Source: Bradyrhizobium sp. 164 (GTDB lineage Bacteria; Pseudomonadota; Alphaproteobacteria; Rhizobiales; Xanthobacteraceae). From it: a stretch of 64,000 nucleotides of DNA. Both the position numbers and the translations under genes were made by a program. A model generated the notes under the pieces. It saw only the letters and a program-made list of their open reading frames with translations, was not told the origin of the DNA and searched no databases. The number at the start of each line of letters is the position of its first letter. Within the stretch, counting starts at the first letter, position 1. Positions 43,197 to 50,293 of this stretch are shown piece by piece. The DNA is taken from the NCBI RefSeq assembly GCF_023073715.1, contig NZ_JADPKA010000008.1, positions 1 through 64,000 of the forward strand, written 5' to 3'.

Positions 43197-43406
43197 CTAG
43201 CGAACTACGCCTGCCGCATCGTCCTCGTTCGGCAAGAGCCAATCAATCGCAAGTAGGCCGGCCTCAACTACAACGAAGGCGGCAATGCCGCCGAGCAGTC
43301 CGAAAAACACAATCGAGAAGGTCGCGAGCAAAATCGCGCAGAACACGTCGGCCAGCACCTTGCAAATGCGTTGCGCCTGGTCCTGCTTGGATGTGAAGTA
43401 CGGCAT
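43197..43406 (-). CDS. Small membrane protein
   Basis: 69 residues from ATG 43406 with a strong ribosome site (ctggaggag). Basic/polar start (MPYFTSKQDQAQRICKVLAD), then two hydrophobic helices (about 21-45 and 40-58: FCAILLATFSIVFFGLLGG and AAFVVVEAGLLAI), and an acidic tail. It shares the first four residues, MPYF, with the next small gene. No known family. Confidence 0.7.
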   Translation of the reverse strand: MPYFTSKQDQAQRICKVLADVFCAILLATFSIVFFGLLGGIAAFVVVEAGLLAIDWLLPNEDDAAGVVR

Positions 43407-43587
43407 CTTGGCTCCTCCAGAATTTGGATCAGCCTAGCCAAAGCGAGCAGCGGTCGTCCATTCCCCATGGACGGCAGGGCCGCCGCGCACTCGCACGCTT
43501 GCATCCGTTCTGGGCAGGGGCGACCCAACAAGTGCGGCGCAGGCGGAGGAGCACCTACGCCAGGGCGCGCAATGCGACACCAGTTGC

Positions 43588-43740
43588 TCAGGCGGCCTTC
43601 TCGGCCGCTTTCGCGATGATCTCGACTTCGAAGTAGCCAACGTCACGGAGCTCGGCGGCCTTTTTCTCGGCCGCTTCCCTGGTGTCCCTCTTCAAAATGA
43701 TCTGCCCGGCACCGTCGCGGGCGCAAACGAAATAGGGCAT
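43588..43740 (-). CDS. 50-residue soluble micro-protein
   Basis: ATG 43740 to TGA 43588. Starts MPYFVCARDGAGQIILKRDT; the second half is helical and charged (REAAEKKAAELRDVGYF). It looks like a small alpha/beta protein of a kind I recall as a hypothetical in Bradyrhizobium. A gggaa ribosome site is present. No function is known. Confidence 0.65.
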   Translation of the reverse strand: MPYFVCARDGAGQIILKRDTREAAEKKAAELRDVGYFEVEIIAKAAEKAA

Positions 43741-43797
43741 TTTCGATTCCCAATTTCGTTTGCATCCACACGACCGCAGGTTCCCACAATCATGGGG

Positions 43798-43988
43798 TCA
43801 CTCCTCCAACCCGGCCTTTTGCCGCATCTTGTCGATCAGCTCGGAGGCCTCGGCCTTGGTCAGCTCTTCCTCAGGCAGGTTCTGATGGGCCTGCTCGGCG
43901 AGGGTCTTGAGGTAGGATTCCTGGGCTCCTGTCATCGGGTCATCCCCGGAAACCCAGTCTTTCGGGTCTTCTGGGTGTTATCGGCCAT
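43798..43988 (-). pseudogene. DUF3072 protein with a frameshift near codon 6
   Basis: The well-placed start (aaggagacgtgtg ATG at 43988) gives MADNTQ, then runs out of frame to a stop. In the +1 frame the reading continues DPKDWVSGDDPMTGAQESYL and ends at TGA 43798, making a complete DUF3072-type protein (MTGAQxSYLKTL and LTKAEASELIDKM). One base seems to be missing within cagaagaccc (about 43964-43973). Translation could restart at the internal ATG 43935, giving 45 residues. Confidence 0.75.
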
Positions 43989-44076
43989 CACACGTCTCCT
44001 TTTTCGTCCAACGTCTGACTCGACTCTTCGTTCCGTTTTTGTTCTCATGGGCCATATTCAAATCGCGGGGTTGAAC

Positions 44077-44310
44077 ATGCCGGACCTGGACGCTGTCAGG
44101 CTGGAGATCGAACGGATGCGCATCCAGATGGGGAGGCAGAGGAAGGAAATCCTCCAGCTACAGCGGGCGGGTCTCGGGACGGCATCGGCCGAAGCCCTGC
44201 TGTCGCGGATGGAGGCGAAGGTTGAAAGTCTCTGTGCCCAGCGGGACGCGCTGAAGAGTGCGCAGCCGCCCCAGACCAAGGGCAGGGTGCTTGGCGGGAG
44301 AACGTGGTGA
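44077..44310 (+). CDS. Small coiled-coil hypothetical protein
   Basis: 77 residues from ATG 44077 (MPDLDAVRLEIERMRIQMGR); an in-frame ATG at 44047 adds ten residues. It is a strongly helical, heptad-like protein (QRKEILQLQRAG and LSRMEAKVESLCAQRD), and probably oligomerises. The next gene overlaps its end by 7 bp. No known family. Confidence 0.65.
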   Translation: MPDLDAVRLEIERMRIQMGRQRKEILQLQRAGLGTASAEALLSRMEAKVESLCAQRDALKSAQPPQTKGRVLGGRTW

Positions 44311-44531
44311 GCAGGCGTTGGTTCGACGACGAGCAAGGGCTCTCGCCCTTCCTGACCGCGCTCGAGGATGTTCGCCGAAAGGCGACGCGGGAGGGGTGGT
44401 GCTATCCGCACGTCCAGGCCATCATCGTGGCCATCGACCAGTATGCGGAAGCAGCGACAGGTAACCGCGAGTATTTCCTGAACAAGCCGGTTTCAATTGG
44501 CGAGAGCCGGAAGGCCAAGGACAGTCCATGA
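44304..44531 (+). CDS. Small hypothetical protein
   Basis: 75 residues from GTG 44304, or GTG 44307 (VSRRWFDDEQGLSPFLTALE). Mixed alpha/beta with conserved-looking HVQAIIVAIDQYAEAATGNR and EYFLNKPVSIG. I recall similar hypotheticals in Bradyrhizobium. Translational overlap with the preceding coiled-coil gene suggests the two products work together. Confidence 0.65.
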   Translation: MVSRRWFDDEQGLSPFLTALEDVRRKATREGWCYPHVQAIIVAIDQYAEAATGNREYFLNKPVSIGESRKAKDSP

Positions 44532-44670
44532 GCAAGTCAGGAAATGGGCGACGGCTTACGAGGACAGTGCACTCAGTTGGCGGCGCCGAGCCGAGACCGT
44601 GTCTTTGCGACATGGACGCGCATGATGCAGGATGCCAATTTTCACAGCTATATTGCGAGGGAGGTTTGCA

Positions 44671-45051
44671 ATGCGACTGGCCCTTTCCATATTTGCTACC
44701 GCTTGCTTGATCGGCTCTGCGAGTTCTCAAACGTCGATTTCCAGAACGGAATTGAAGAGAGGTGATCTCACCGGAAAGGACATGGACGTCGTCGTGGTGG
44801 TCGTCGAAGTGCCTCCCGGTGAGTCGCTGGCCAAGCACATCTATCCCGGTGAGGAAATCGTCTACGTGCTGCAAGGCGCTACGCTCGATTTGCCGGATGG
44901 AAGTCATCGCGAGTTGCCCACAGGGGCTGCGATCATAAACGCGCGCGATGTGCCTCACGCCGGATTCAAGATCGGCGGTGACCGGCCGTTGAAGATGCTG
45001 AACGTCTTTGTCGTTGACAAGGGCAAGCCGATGACGGAGTTCATCAAGTAG
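44671..45051 (+). CDS. Exported cupin-domain protein (third in window)
   Basis: 126 residues from ATG 44671, with ribosome site gagggag. Signal peptide MRLALSIFATACLIGSASS. Cupin core: PPGESLAKHIYPGEEIVYVL then DVPHAGFKIGG. The usual HxH is reduced to a single His (KHIYPGEE), with the Glu residues kept. It is only distantly similar to the cupins at 17625 and 29107, but ends in the same way (NVFVVDKGKPMTEFIK). Confidence 0.85.
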   Translation: MRLALSIFATACLIGSASSQTSISRTELKRGDLTGKDMDVVVVVVEVPPGESLAKHIYPGEEIVYVLQGATLDLPDGSHRELPTGAAIINARDVPHAGFKIGGDRPLKMLNVFVVDKGKPMTEFIK

Positions 45052-45157
45052 CAACGCGTTCCTAGGTGCTGCTATGAACCGAAGGCGGGTCGTTGCAGCC
45101 TTGGAGGACCAAGGCCGCCCGCGTGGAGCTGAAGGGCGATGCGATCGAGCTAGTGCG

Positions 45158-45343
45158 TCACTTGGCGTAACCCTGAGAGCGGAGCCAGGCGATCTTGCGG
45201 TCGCCGTTGATCCAGTCGTCGGCATCCGCCTTGCTGGTGAATCCGCTGATTTCGCGCTGTTCGCTGTTGGGGTAGTCTGCCAGTATCTTCCAGTCGTTCT
45301 CTGAGATCCGGACGGTTTTGAAAGTAACTTTTATTTTTGCCAT
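45158..45343 (-). CDS. Small hypothetical protein
   Basis: 61 residues from ATG 45343. Starts MAKIKVTFKTVRISENDWKI and includes EISGFTSKADADDWINGDRK. Probably a compact beta-alpha fold; the Trp-rich helix is reminiscent of small rhizobial hypotheticals. No signal peptide. No function can be assigned. Confidence 0.7.
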   Translation of the reverse strand: MAKIKVTFKTVRISENDWKILADYPNSEQREISGFTSKADADDWINGDRKIAWLRSQGYAK

Positions 45344-45772
45344 GCAGCATTATGCAGGAAATGCTTCCAAAAGAGAACCCCATCCTGCAGCTCTCATGCT
45401 GGCTTCCTCCTAAGCTTGCTGCAAGGTGCTTCAACGGTGACGGTGCGCGCTGCTGAAGAACCATGCGGCTCGTAGCGAAATCGGCTTCGCTCGCTCGTTC
45501 GAGGGTTCACCTCTCCCCAGCGGGCAAGGCCTATGGCAGGTCAAGAAACGTAGCGTTAGCTCGCCCGGAGCCCATCCGTCGAGACGCCCGCTTCCAGCGG
45601 GCCTCAGGTCGCTTTGTGGCGAGATATCAGACCGTCACGGTGAGGAGGCCGCCGACGCGGGTGTCTCCGGACAATGCTTTGCATCGCCGAGCGAAAAAGG
45701 CCGGCCGAACACCTTCGGCACTACGGGAGAGGTGAACCCTCGGCCCGCACCGATTCAACAAAACCTCCCGCT
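45344..45772. other. 429-bp gene-free region
   Basis: Contains the palindromic repeat at 45571-45669 (separate entry) and nothing else I can support. Short ORFs on the plus strand (45463-45735) are Arg-rich shadows over the repeat. Confidence 0.5.
45571..45669. repeat. Intergenic palindromic repeat (family copy 2)
   Basis: Shares with 12852-12964 the left arm (cgagacgcccgc), the centre (agatat) and the right part (ggtgaggag, cgggtgtctc). Diverged by several substitutions, so an old copy. Confidence 0.7.
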
Positions 45773-46090
45773 TCAGGCTGCGATCCGTTGCTCGACGGGG
45801 GCCGTCAGGTATTTGAGCACTTCTGCGTGCTCGAGGTCAGGAACCGCGATGGCCGTGTGGCTGTACGTCGCGTGGCTCCGCGAGTTTGCGATCTTGTCCA
45901 GGATCCCTTTGCCTTTGACGACGTGGAGGCCCATGCCGTCTCCAGAGGGGAAGATCGCGAGCACGACGTCATAGGCTGCGATGACGGCTCGCAGCGCTTC
46001 GGCCTTGTCCTCGGCGACATCGACGAAAATACGCACGTCAGCTGCGAGTTCACGCAGCTCGTTAAAATCCAGCACTGTGGGATACTCCAA
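45773..46090 (-). CDS. Hypothetical protein
   Basis: 105 residues from ATG 46090. Alternating alpha/beta pattern: VRIFVDVAEDKAEALRAVIA, YDVVLAIFPSGDGMGLHVV, SHTAIAVPDLEHAEVLKYL. No signal peptide or membrane segment. The pattern suggests a small sensor- or VOC-like fold, but no motif is specific. Isolated between the repeat region and the next minus-strand gene. Confidence 0.65.
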   Translation of the reverse strand: MEYPTVLDFNELRELAADVRIFVDVAEDKAEALRAVIAAYDVVLAIFPSGDGMGLHVVKGKGILDKIANSRSHATYSHTAIAVPDLEHAEVLKYLTAPVEQRIAA

Positions 46091-46282
46091 CGCAACGATA
46101 CTGATGCGAGATTGGAGGCGTTAGGTTACCGAAGTCTCAACAAGGTGTGCCGAGTCACAAGTTTCACGATGAGGTGACCCGCAGTGCTCTCTCTAAAGCG
46201 CATGAATCAGGATGAAGCGTCATCGCGAAGGACATTGTTTGAGCATGATCTTTTCGGACAACCGCTGTACACTTTTCCGGAT

Positions 46283-46774
46283 CTAGCGCTTGGCTTCGTC
46301 TTTGCGAAGCCGGGCCTCCGCGCTCTCGTCCACGAGATTCAAGGCGAGGCCGTCATAGCTCAGCTTGAGCCCACGGCCGACGATCCATGTCCAACCATCG
46401 CGGTCCTTGGCTGGCTGGGCGTTGAACTGGTCGGAGATCGATTTGACGGCGACGTCCTGCGGCCCCGGATTAGTCAACTCCGCATGGACACGCCAGATCG
46501 GATGCCTGACGTCGGCCTCGTCGCTATGGACCGTGACCTTGGCGCCATTGATGTCGCATTCGAGGGTATACGAACCGCGGATCTGGCGGCACAGATAGCG
46601 ACGTTGACTGACGAGCTTGCTTGTCTCGTCGAATGTCATCCCGGGCGAGAAGCCGAAGATGTCGGATTTTTTCACGAGGGCCAATGACGCAGGCTTCAAA
46701 AAGCTCGGCTGGATGGCTACGAGGGCGGCGATTGCAACAACGATCAAGCCGGCGATGACGATAGCGATCTTCAT
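46283..46774 (-). CDS. Membrane-anchored or exported hypothetical protein
   Basis: 163 residues. N-terminal signal anchor (MKIAIVIAGLIVVAIAALVA) followed by a periplasmic domain with two cysteines close together (RRYLCRQIRGSYTLECDING), which may form a disulfide. The fold may be beta-rich (AKVTVHSDEADVRHPIWRV). No known domain is recognised. Confidence 0.7.
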   Translation of the reverse strand: MKIAIVIAGLIVVAIAALVAIQPSFLKPASLALVKKSDIFGFSPGMTFDETSKLVSQRRYLCRQIRGSYTLECDINGAKVTVHSDEADVRHPIWRVHAELTNPGPQDVAVKSISDQFNAQPAKDRDGWTWIVGRGLKLSYDGLALNLVDESAEARLRKDEAKR

Positions 46775-47124
46775 GAGCCCCCACGAGAAACCTCTCGACC
46801 ATATAGCAGCCGCGGCGTCCTAACAGGCACCCAACAGCGAAAACCCCGCCTGGGGGAAGCGGGGCTTTCTGGTGGGGTGAAGCTTAGGGACTTCAAGAGT
46901 AAGACGCGCCAGGGGGCAAATGGTTCAACAAGTACCGGCACATGCCGTGACACCGTTCACCGGCGTCGGGAACCCCAGAGAGCCCCTGCTTGCGTTTTGA
47001 GCCTCGATAGGCTCTAAGCCCGTCACTTCATGACCTCTGGCATGAATCAGAAGCGCGCCTCCGCGGGTCCGGCCGCGTCCACAGCAGAGTTATTCGCGCG
47101 CATCCCTTTAAAGGAATTCAGAAC
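46775..47124. other. 350-bp gene-free region upstream of the HU gene
   Basis: Contains a terminator-like hairpin at 46841-46868 and the HU gene's upstream region. No ORF with coding character. A small RNA on the minus strand ending at the hairpin is possible. Confidence 0.45.
46837..46868 (-). terminator. Orphan intrinsic-terminator-like hairpin
   Basis: Arms aaaccccgc (46841-46849) and gcggggcttt (46859-46868) pair over 9 bp. On the minus strand the stem is followed by TTTT (46843-46840 area). No annotated minus-strand gene ends here, so it may close an untranslated RNA or serve the plus strand weakly. Confidence 0.45.
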
Positions 47125-47421
47125 ATGGCGAAGATGACGAAGACCCAATTGATCGATGCAATTGCGGAAGGCACGCAGCTGTCAAAGAACGACGTGAAGT
47201 CGGTGATCGAATACATGGCGACGGTCGGCTACAAGGAGCTCAACGAGTCCGGCGAGTTCGTCATTCCCGGCTTCGTCAAGATGTCGGTGGTGAACAAGCC
47301 GGCGACCGAAGCCAGGATGGGCATCAATCCCTTCACCAAGGAGCCGATGCAGTTTGCGGCAAAGCCGGCGAGCAAGTCGGTCAAGGCCTCGCCGCTGAAG
47401 GTGGCCAAGGACGCCGTCTAA
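47125..47421 (+). CDS. HU-family DNA-binding protein
   Basis: 98 residues. Starts MAKMTKTQLIDAIAEGTQLS, then a dimerisation helix and the beta arm with GFVKMSVVNKPATEARMGIN and the tip NPFTKEPMQF. The arm proline motif differs slightly from HupA (canonical RNPxTGxxI), and the C-terminus is extended by a lysine/alanine-rich tail (AAKPASKSVKASPLKVAK), as in several alphaproteobacterial HU-like proteins. Binds and bends DNA without strict sequence preference. Ribosome site aaagga at 47111-47116. Confidence 0.93.
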   Translation: MAKMTKTQLIDAIAEGTQLSKNDVKSVIEYMATVGYKELNESGEFVIPGFVKMSVVNKPATEARMGINPFTKEPMQFAAKPASKSVKASPLKVAKDAV

Positions 47422-47454
47422 GACCGGAGATGCTTCGCGAAGAATCACGACGGG

Positions 47455-47630
47455 TCAACCGCTGAAGAAAAAGTGGTGCTCGGCGACGGCAACGCCGAAC
47501 ATCACCACGACGATCAGGAGAAGCCCCAGGGAGCGCCGACTGTTTTGTCCCGGCGCGCCCTGCGGTTTGCCGCAAGCGGGCACACCGAAAGACCGATCGG
47601 GATTTCGCTCTCGCAGAACTGGCAGATCAT
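47455..47630 (-). pseudogene. Zinc-ribbon plus transmembrane micro-protein with a frameshift
   Basis: From ATG 47630 the frame reads MICQFCESEIPIGLSVCP and then leaves its family frame. In the neighbouring frame the sequence continues ACGKPQGAPGQNSRRSLGLL plus a hydrophobic helix (LIVVVMFGVAVAE), ending at TGA 47455. Joined, the pieces form CxxC-x10-CxxC followed by one membrane helix. One base seems to be missing at about 47576-47580 (cccgcttgc for cccggcttgc). It is either decayed or a sequence error. Confidence 0.6.
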
Positions 47631-48079
47631 CGGCGCCTCGCGCAAGTCCCGCACGTGGCGCGGGAACTCCGGGACCTAGCGCCGCGTCGCACCAGGGCGC
47701 CGGCGCCATCGAATTCGGCCGGACAATGCGACAGAGGAAAACTCGTCCTCACGGCGGTGGCCTGCCGCCCAGCCGCGGCTGAAAAGAAAAACTCCGCGCG
47801 TTCGCACGGGGCTCTCTTGGCTGACGGCGTTGGGATTTCAGCGCCTGGCCGCTTGCGCTTGTAACGTAAGGTTGAAAATCCAAATAGCAACCGCGCCGCG
47901 AGGACGGGATATGTTCGTCAGGCGGCGCTGCCGTATGACAAGGCGCTGAAATCCCGAGCCTCCTTGGTCTGCACAGCGCGGAGCAGGTTCAAGCCGCCAC
48001 GCCCTGTGGAATTTCGGGGAGGACTGGACTTTCTGTTCTCATTTTGTTCTAGTTGGTCATCTTCTCTTGGAGGTGATTC
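47631..48079. other. 449-bp region without a supported gene
   Basis: Both strands carry only arginine-rich shadow ORFs. Nothing structured was found except possible 5' coding for the broken zinc-ribbon gene (47631-47709). Confidence 0.4.
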
Positions 48080-48217
48080 ATGACCGTCGAGAAACAGCGC
48101 GAGGTGATCAGGCTCTGGAACGAGCTCAGAAAGCTCGATGGCCCGGCCGCAGAAGAGCTCCGCATCCAAATCCTGGAATGCTTTTCGGAGAAGGGCAAGG
48201 CGAAGCGGGCGGCGTGA
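48080..48217 (+). CDS. 45-residue helical micro-protein
   Basis: ATG 48080 to TGA 48217, with a good ribosome site (cttggaggtg). The product is a charged helix pair: MTVEKQREVIRLWNELRKLD, then PAAEELRIQILECFSEKG and a basic tail KAKRAA. Soluble. Such tiny helical proteins often bind a partner protein, but nothing points to one here. Confidence 0.65.
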   Translation: MTVEKQREVIRLWNELRKLDGPAAEELRIQILECFSEKGKAKRAA

Positions 48218-48265
48218 TTGGATCAGCGAACGCCATCGCTGATTGCCCTTGGAAGCCAACGTGAC

Positions 48266-48290
48266 GGAACGAACCTGTGACGTCAGCGTT
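48266..48290 (+). promoter_or_regulatory. EcfG-type general-stress promoter (perfect consensus)
   Basis: GGAAC at 48266-48270, 16-bp spacer, CGTT at 48287-48290. This equals the alphaproteobacterial EcfG (PhyR-NepR-EcfG) consensus. The ATG of a CxxC micro-gene follows at 48299, 8 bp after the -10 box. Confidence 0.6.
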
Positions 48291-48298
48291 CCCGCAGC

Positions 48299-48454
48299 AT
48301 GACATGCCCGCAATGCGCCAAGCCGATGACGGCGAACTCACCCAACAGCTTTCGATGCGAGCCGTGCCGTGAGATCGTCATCGTGTTCGCCGTCGTCTCG
48401 AAATTCTTACCGCCGAAAATTCTCCCGCCAAGGACTCGTGCGCCGAAGACGTGA
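48299..48454 (+). CDS. CxxC zinc-ribbon micro-protein, probably leaderless
   Basis: 51 residues from ATG 48299. MTCPQCAKPM then SFRCEPCREIVIVF gives two CxxC knuckles 15 residues apart, a zinc-ribbon layout. The start lies right at the expected transcription start of the EcfG-type promoter, so the mRNA would have little or no 5' leader. The C-terminal 18 residues are basic and may be degenerate. I recall similar small CxxC proteins in Bradyrhizobium. The internal ATG at codon 10 is an alternative. Confidence 0.5.
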   Translation: MTCPQCAKPMTANSPNSFRCEPCREIVIVFAVVSKFLPPKILPPRTRAPKT

Positions 48455-49031
48455 CGGCGCACGCTTTCACGGATCGTTAGGATTCGCGCCCCGCTGATTT
48501 TCCGATTCTGATTCGTTCTTTGCGAACGAAATGGAGTCGGATGCAGAACAAGCCACGCCTTCTGTGTCGATGCGGGACACGTCCGTCACGGCGGGGCTGC
48601 GCGGCGGTCGTCCGGTGCGTCCGCCACTCGCAGCCACGCCAAGGCAAGCTATCGGTGCCGCAGCGACCGACCTTACGTGCTCGGACGTTCGCCGCGCGCC
48701 TCCTCACCGCCCATTAACGGTTGCTCCGCGCCGATTTCCCGGATTCCGATTCGTTCTTTGCGAACGAAAAGGAGTCGAAGCTGGAACAAAGGAGGTCGGG
48801 AGTAGCGGGCCGTGACAGCGCGGACCTTCCGCGCGATGCAGAAGCGGCGCACCAAGATCGCGGCGCAGCGCCTAACGAAAGCTTGGGGGAAAGCAAATAA
48901 CCCTATTCGGTTAGGTTAAAAGCCCAATCGCGTTGCACTCGCCGCTACTTGGGATAGGTGTCTGGCAACGACAATCAAGAAACGACCTTGCGAGTTTGCA
49001 AGAAACGCCTTTGTCCAGAAGCCATTTTGTC
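48455..49031. other. 577-bp region with a duplicated hairpin element
   Basis: No supported gene. It carries the two copies described in the next entry. ORFs between them (e.g. 48531-48815) are shadows. Just upstream of the next gene is an AT-richer stretch (48890-48930), a possible promoter. Confidence 0.45.
48496..48789. repeat. Duplicated 56-bp hairpin element
   Basis: Copy A is 48496-48551 and copy B is 48733-48789. Both contain the perfect dyad TTCGTTC-TTTGC-GAACGAA (A: 48513-48531; B: 48750-48768) and end in ggagtcg. About 180 bp separate them. The copies differ by a few substitutions. Confidence 0.75.
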
Positions 49032-49229
49032 ATGACACCATTTTCGGAGCCGTTCTTTTATCAAGGCGACCGCCACACCTACCGGCGCGTCGCCATCGTC
49101 GGCACGCTCTTCTGTCTCGCTTTCGTGGCCATCAGCTTTTCGCTGCGGCCGCAGGTCGAGGACACGCGTGTCGCGGTCAAGGCGGATCGGCTGATGCGCA
49201 CGGCAGGGCAGGCGCCGCACGCGAACTAG
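49032..49229 (+). CDS. Small single-pass membrane protein
   Basis: 65 residues from ATG 49032. Polar N-terminus (MTPFSEPFFYQGDRHTYRRV), one transmembrane helix (AIVGTLFCLAFVAISFSL) and a periplasmic-type basic tail. The stop (TAG 49227-49229) overlaps the convergent stop of the next minus-strand gene (49226-49228). No known family. Confidence 0.7.
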   Translation: MTPFSEPFFYQGDRHTYRRVAIVGTLFCLAFVAISFSLRPQVEDTRVAVKADRLMRTAGQAPHAN

Positions 49230-49351
49230 CGCTTCTCGCCGCAAATCCGATCGTCCGCGGACGTATCCCGGAACATGCCGCCGCGCGTTGCAAGCGCGAC
49301 GAAACCGGCATAGCCGGACAGGTTGAGCAAGACTTCGAGCCACACGGGCAT
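49226..49351 (-). CDS. 41-residue membrane micro-protein
   Basis: ATG 49351 to TAG 49226. Sequence MPVWLEVLLNLSGYAGFVAL then ATRGGMFRDTSADDR; one hydrophobic helix with an acidic tail. Its stop codon overlaps the stop of the convergent 65-residue membrane protein by two bases. Plausible from composition and context; no ribosome site is obvious. Confidence 0.45.
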   Translation of the reverse strand: MPVWLEVLLNLSGYAGFVALATRGGMFRDTSADDRICGEKR

Positions 49352-49428
49352 GTCGGGCCTCATCTGCCTGAAGACGACTCAACGTGTGCGCGAAAATGTT
49401 GTTCCGTGCACACAGGAAGTTACGCCGT

Positions 49429-49659
49429 TCAGAGGCCGGACGAGGGATCGAGCCTTCGGCCGAGGGCCGCAACGGACTCGCTCGACGGCCGTTCCTTGAG
49501 GAACTCGGCGATGGCCTGCGCCAGTTCGCGGTCGCTCATTGGCTTCGCCGGCGGGCGCAGCGTGCCGACTCCGAAGCTGCGGACGATCTCCTCGTAGTGC
49601 TGATCGTCGGATTTGGGCACGAGCCGGCGGATACGGGCCAGCAAAGCGGATATGGGCAT
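49429..49659 (-). CDS. Small soluble hypothetical protein
   Basis: 76 residues from ATG 49659, with ribosome site gaggaga. Starts MPISALLARIRRLVPKSDDQ and is helical, ending LKERPSSESVAALGRRLDPS. No known family. A terminator-like hairpin lies 68 bp upstream of the start, so it is probably transcribed from the short gap between them. Confidence 0.7.
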   Translation of the reverse strand: MPISALLARIRRLVPKSDDQHYEEIVRSFGVGTLRPPAKPMSDRELAQAIAEFLKERPSSESVAALGRRLDPSSGL

Positions 49660-49726
49660 CTCTCCTCCTCGATCGTCCGCCCCGCTGGCAGAAGCTCACC
49701 TCTGCTGCCATCTCTCCCGTGAAACT

Positions 49727-49763
49727 AAAAACCCCGCCAGCATCGCGGAGGATGCTGGCGGGG
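49727..49763 (-). terminator. Strong orphan intrinsic terminator
   Basis: Minus strand: ccccgccagcatc, loop, gatgctggcgggg (13-bp perfect stem, 49732-49763) then five Ts (49731-49727). No protein gene is evident upstream on that strand (49764-49930), so it may end a small RNA or act as an attenuator for the gene at 49429-49659. Confidence 0.7.
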
Positions 49764-49940
49764 TCTTCGTGCTGTCGCCTCAACCGGATGGTGAAGGCTT
49801 CCGCACTTGCAGAGTTAATCCGCGCAGGCAGCGTTCGTTCCTGCTGGCTCGCTATTTTTTGGACGGCTTGCGGTTCCGCATTGCCGCAACCATCGCAGGC
49901 CCTCGCCGTTATCTCCGCGAGACGCGCGAAGGAGGAGATT

Positions 49941-50228
49941 ATGAGGAAGACATTGGCAGTTCTGGCCACCGTCGCAGCCGTCGGCGTAACCGCGGTCGCG
50001 GCGCCTGCGCCTGCCGAGGCGCGTGGCCGCGGTATCGGGCCGGGCCTCGCATTCGGCCTTGCCGCCGGCGCAATCACGGCGGGCGCGGTCGCGGCATCGC
50101 ATCCGTACGGCTATTACGGTCCGGGTTACGGCTATTACGACGGCCCGGGCTACTATTACGGACCGGGTCCTTACGCCTATTACGGCGGCGGACCGTACTA
50201 TCGGCACCACCACTGGCGCCACTGGTAG
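49941..50228 (+). CDS. Exported Gly/Tyr/His-rich protein
   Basis: 95 residues from ATG 49941, with ribosome site aggaggag. Signal peptide with cleavage near PAEA (residue 27). The mature part has a glycine/alanine-rich hydrophobic stretch (AFGLAAGAITAGAVA), then repeats of GYYGPGYGYYDGPGYY type and a His-rich end (YRHHHWRHW). Low-complexity surface proteins like this are common in rhizobia; the His tail might bind metal. A strong terminator follows. Confidence 0.82.
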   Translation: MRKTLAVLATVAAVGVTAVAAPAPAEARGRGIGPGLAFGLAAGAITAGAVAASHPYGYYGPGYGYYDGPGYYYGPGPYAYYGGGPYYRHHHWRHW

Positions 50229-50242
50229 CGACTGACAAGCGA

Positions 50243-50273
50243 AAAGCCCGGAGCAAGGCTCCGGGCTTTTTTT
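50243..50273 (+). terminator. Intrinsic terminator
   Basis: Arms aagcccggag (50244-50253) and ctccgggctt (50259-50268) with loop caagg, followed by a T-run to 50273. It ends the Gly/Tyr-rich gene 15 bp after its stop; the A-run on the other side makes it bidirectional, also serving the minus-strand gene at 50294. Confidence 0.9.
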
Positions 50274-50293
50274 CGTTCGCCTGATGTCACGCT

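Noticed and set aside
44520..44670. Short ORF with ALSWRRRAETVSLRHGRA between the small hypothetical and the third cupin
   Set aside because: Composition is suggestive of a lineage protein, but no start codon or ribosome site fits.
48531..48815. 94-codon ORF between the duplicated hairpins
   Set aside because: It crosses the second repeat copy, which gives the same peptide phrases on several frames; an artefact of the repeat.
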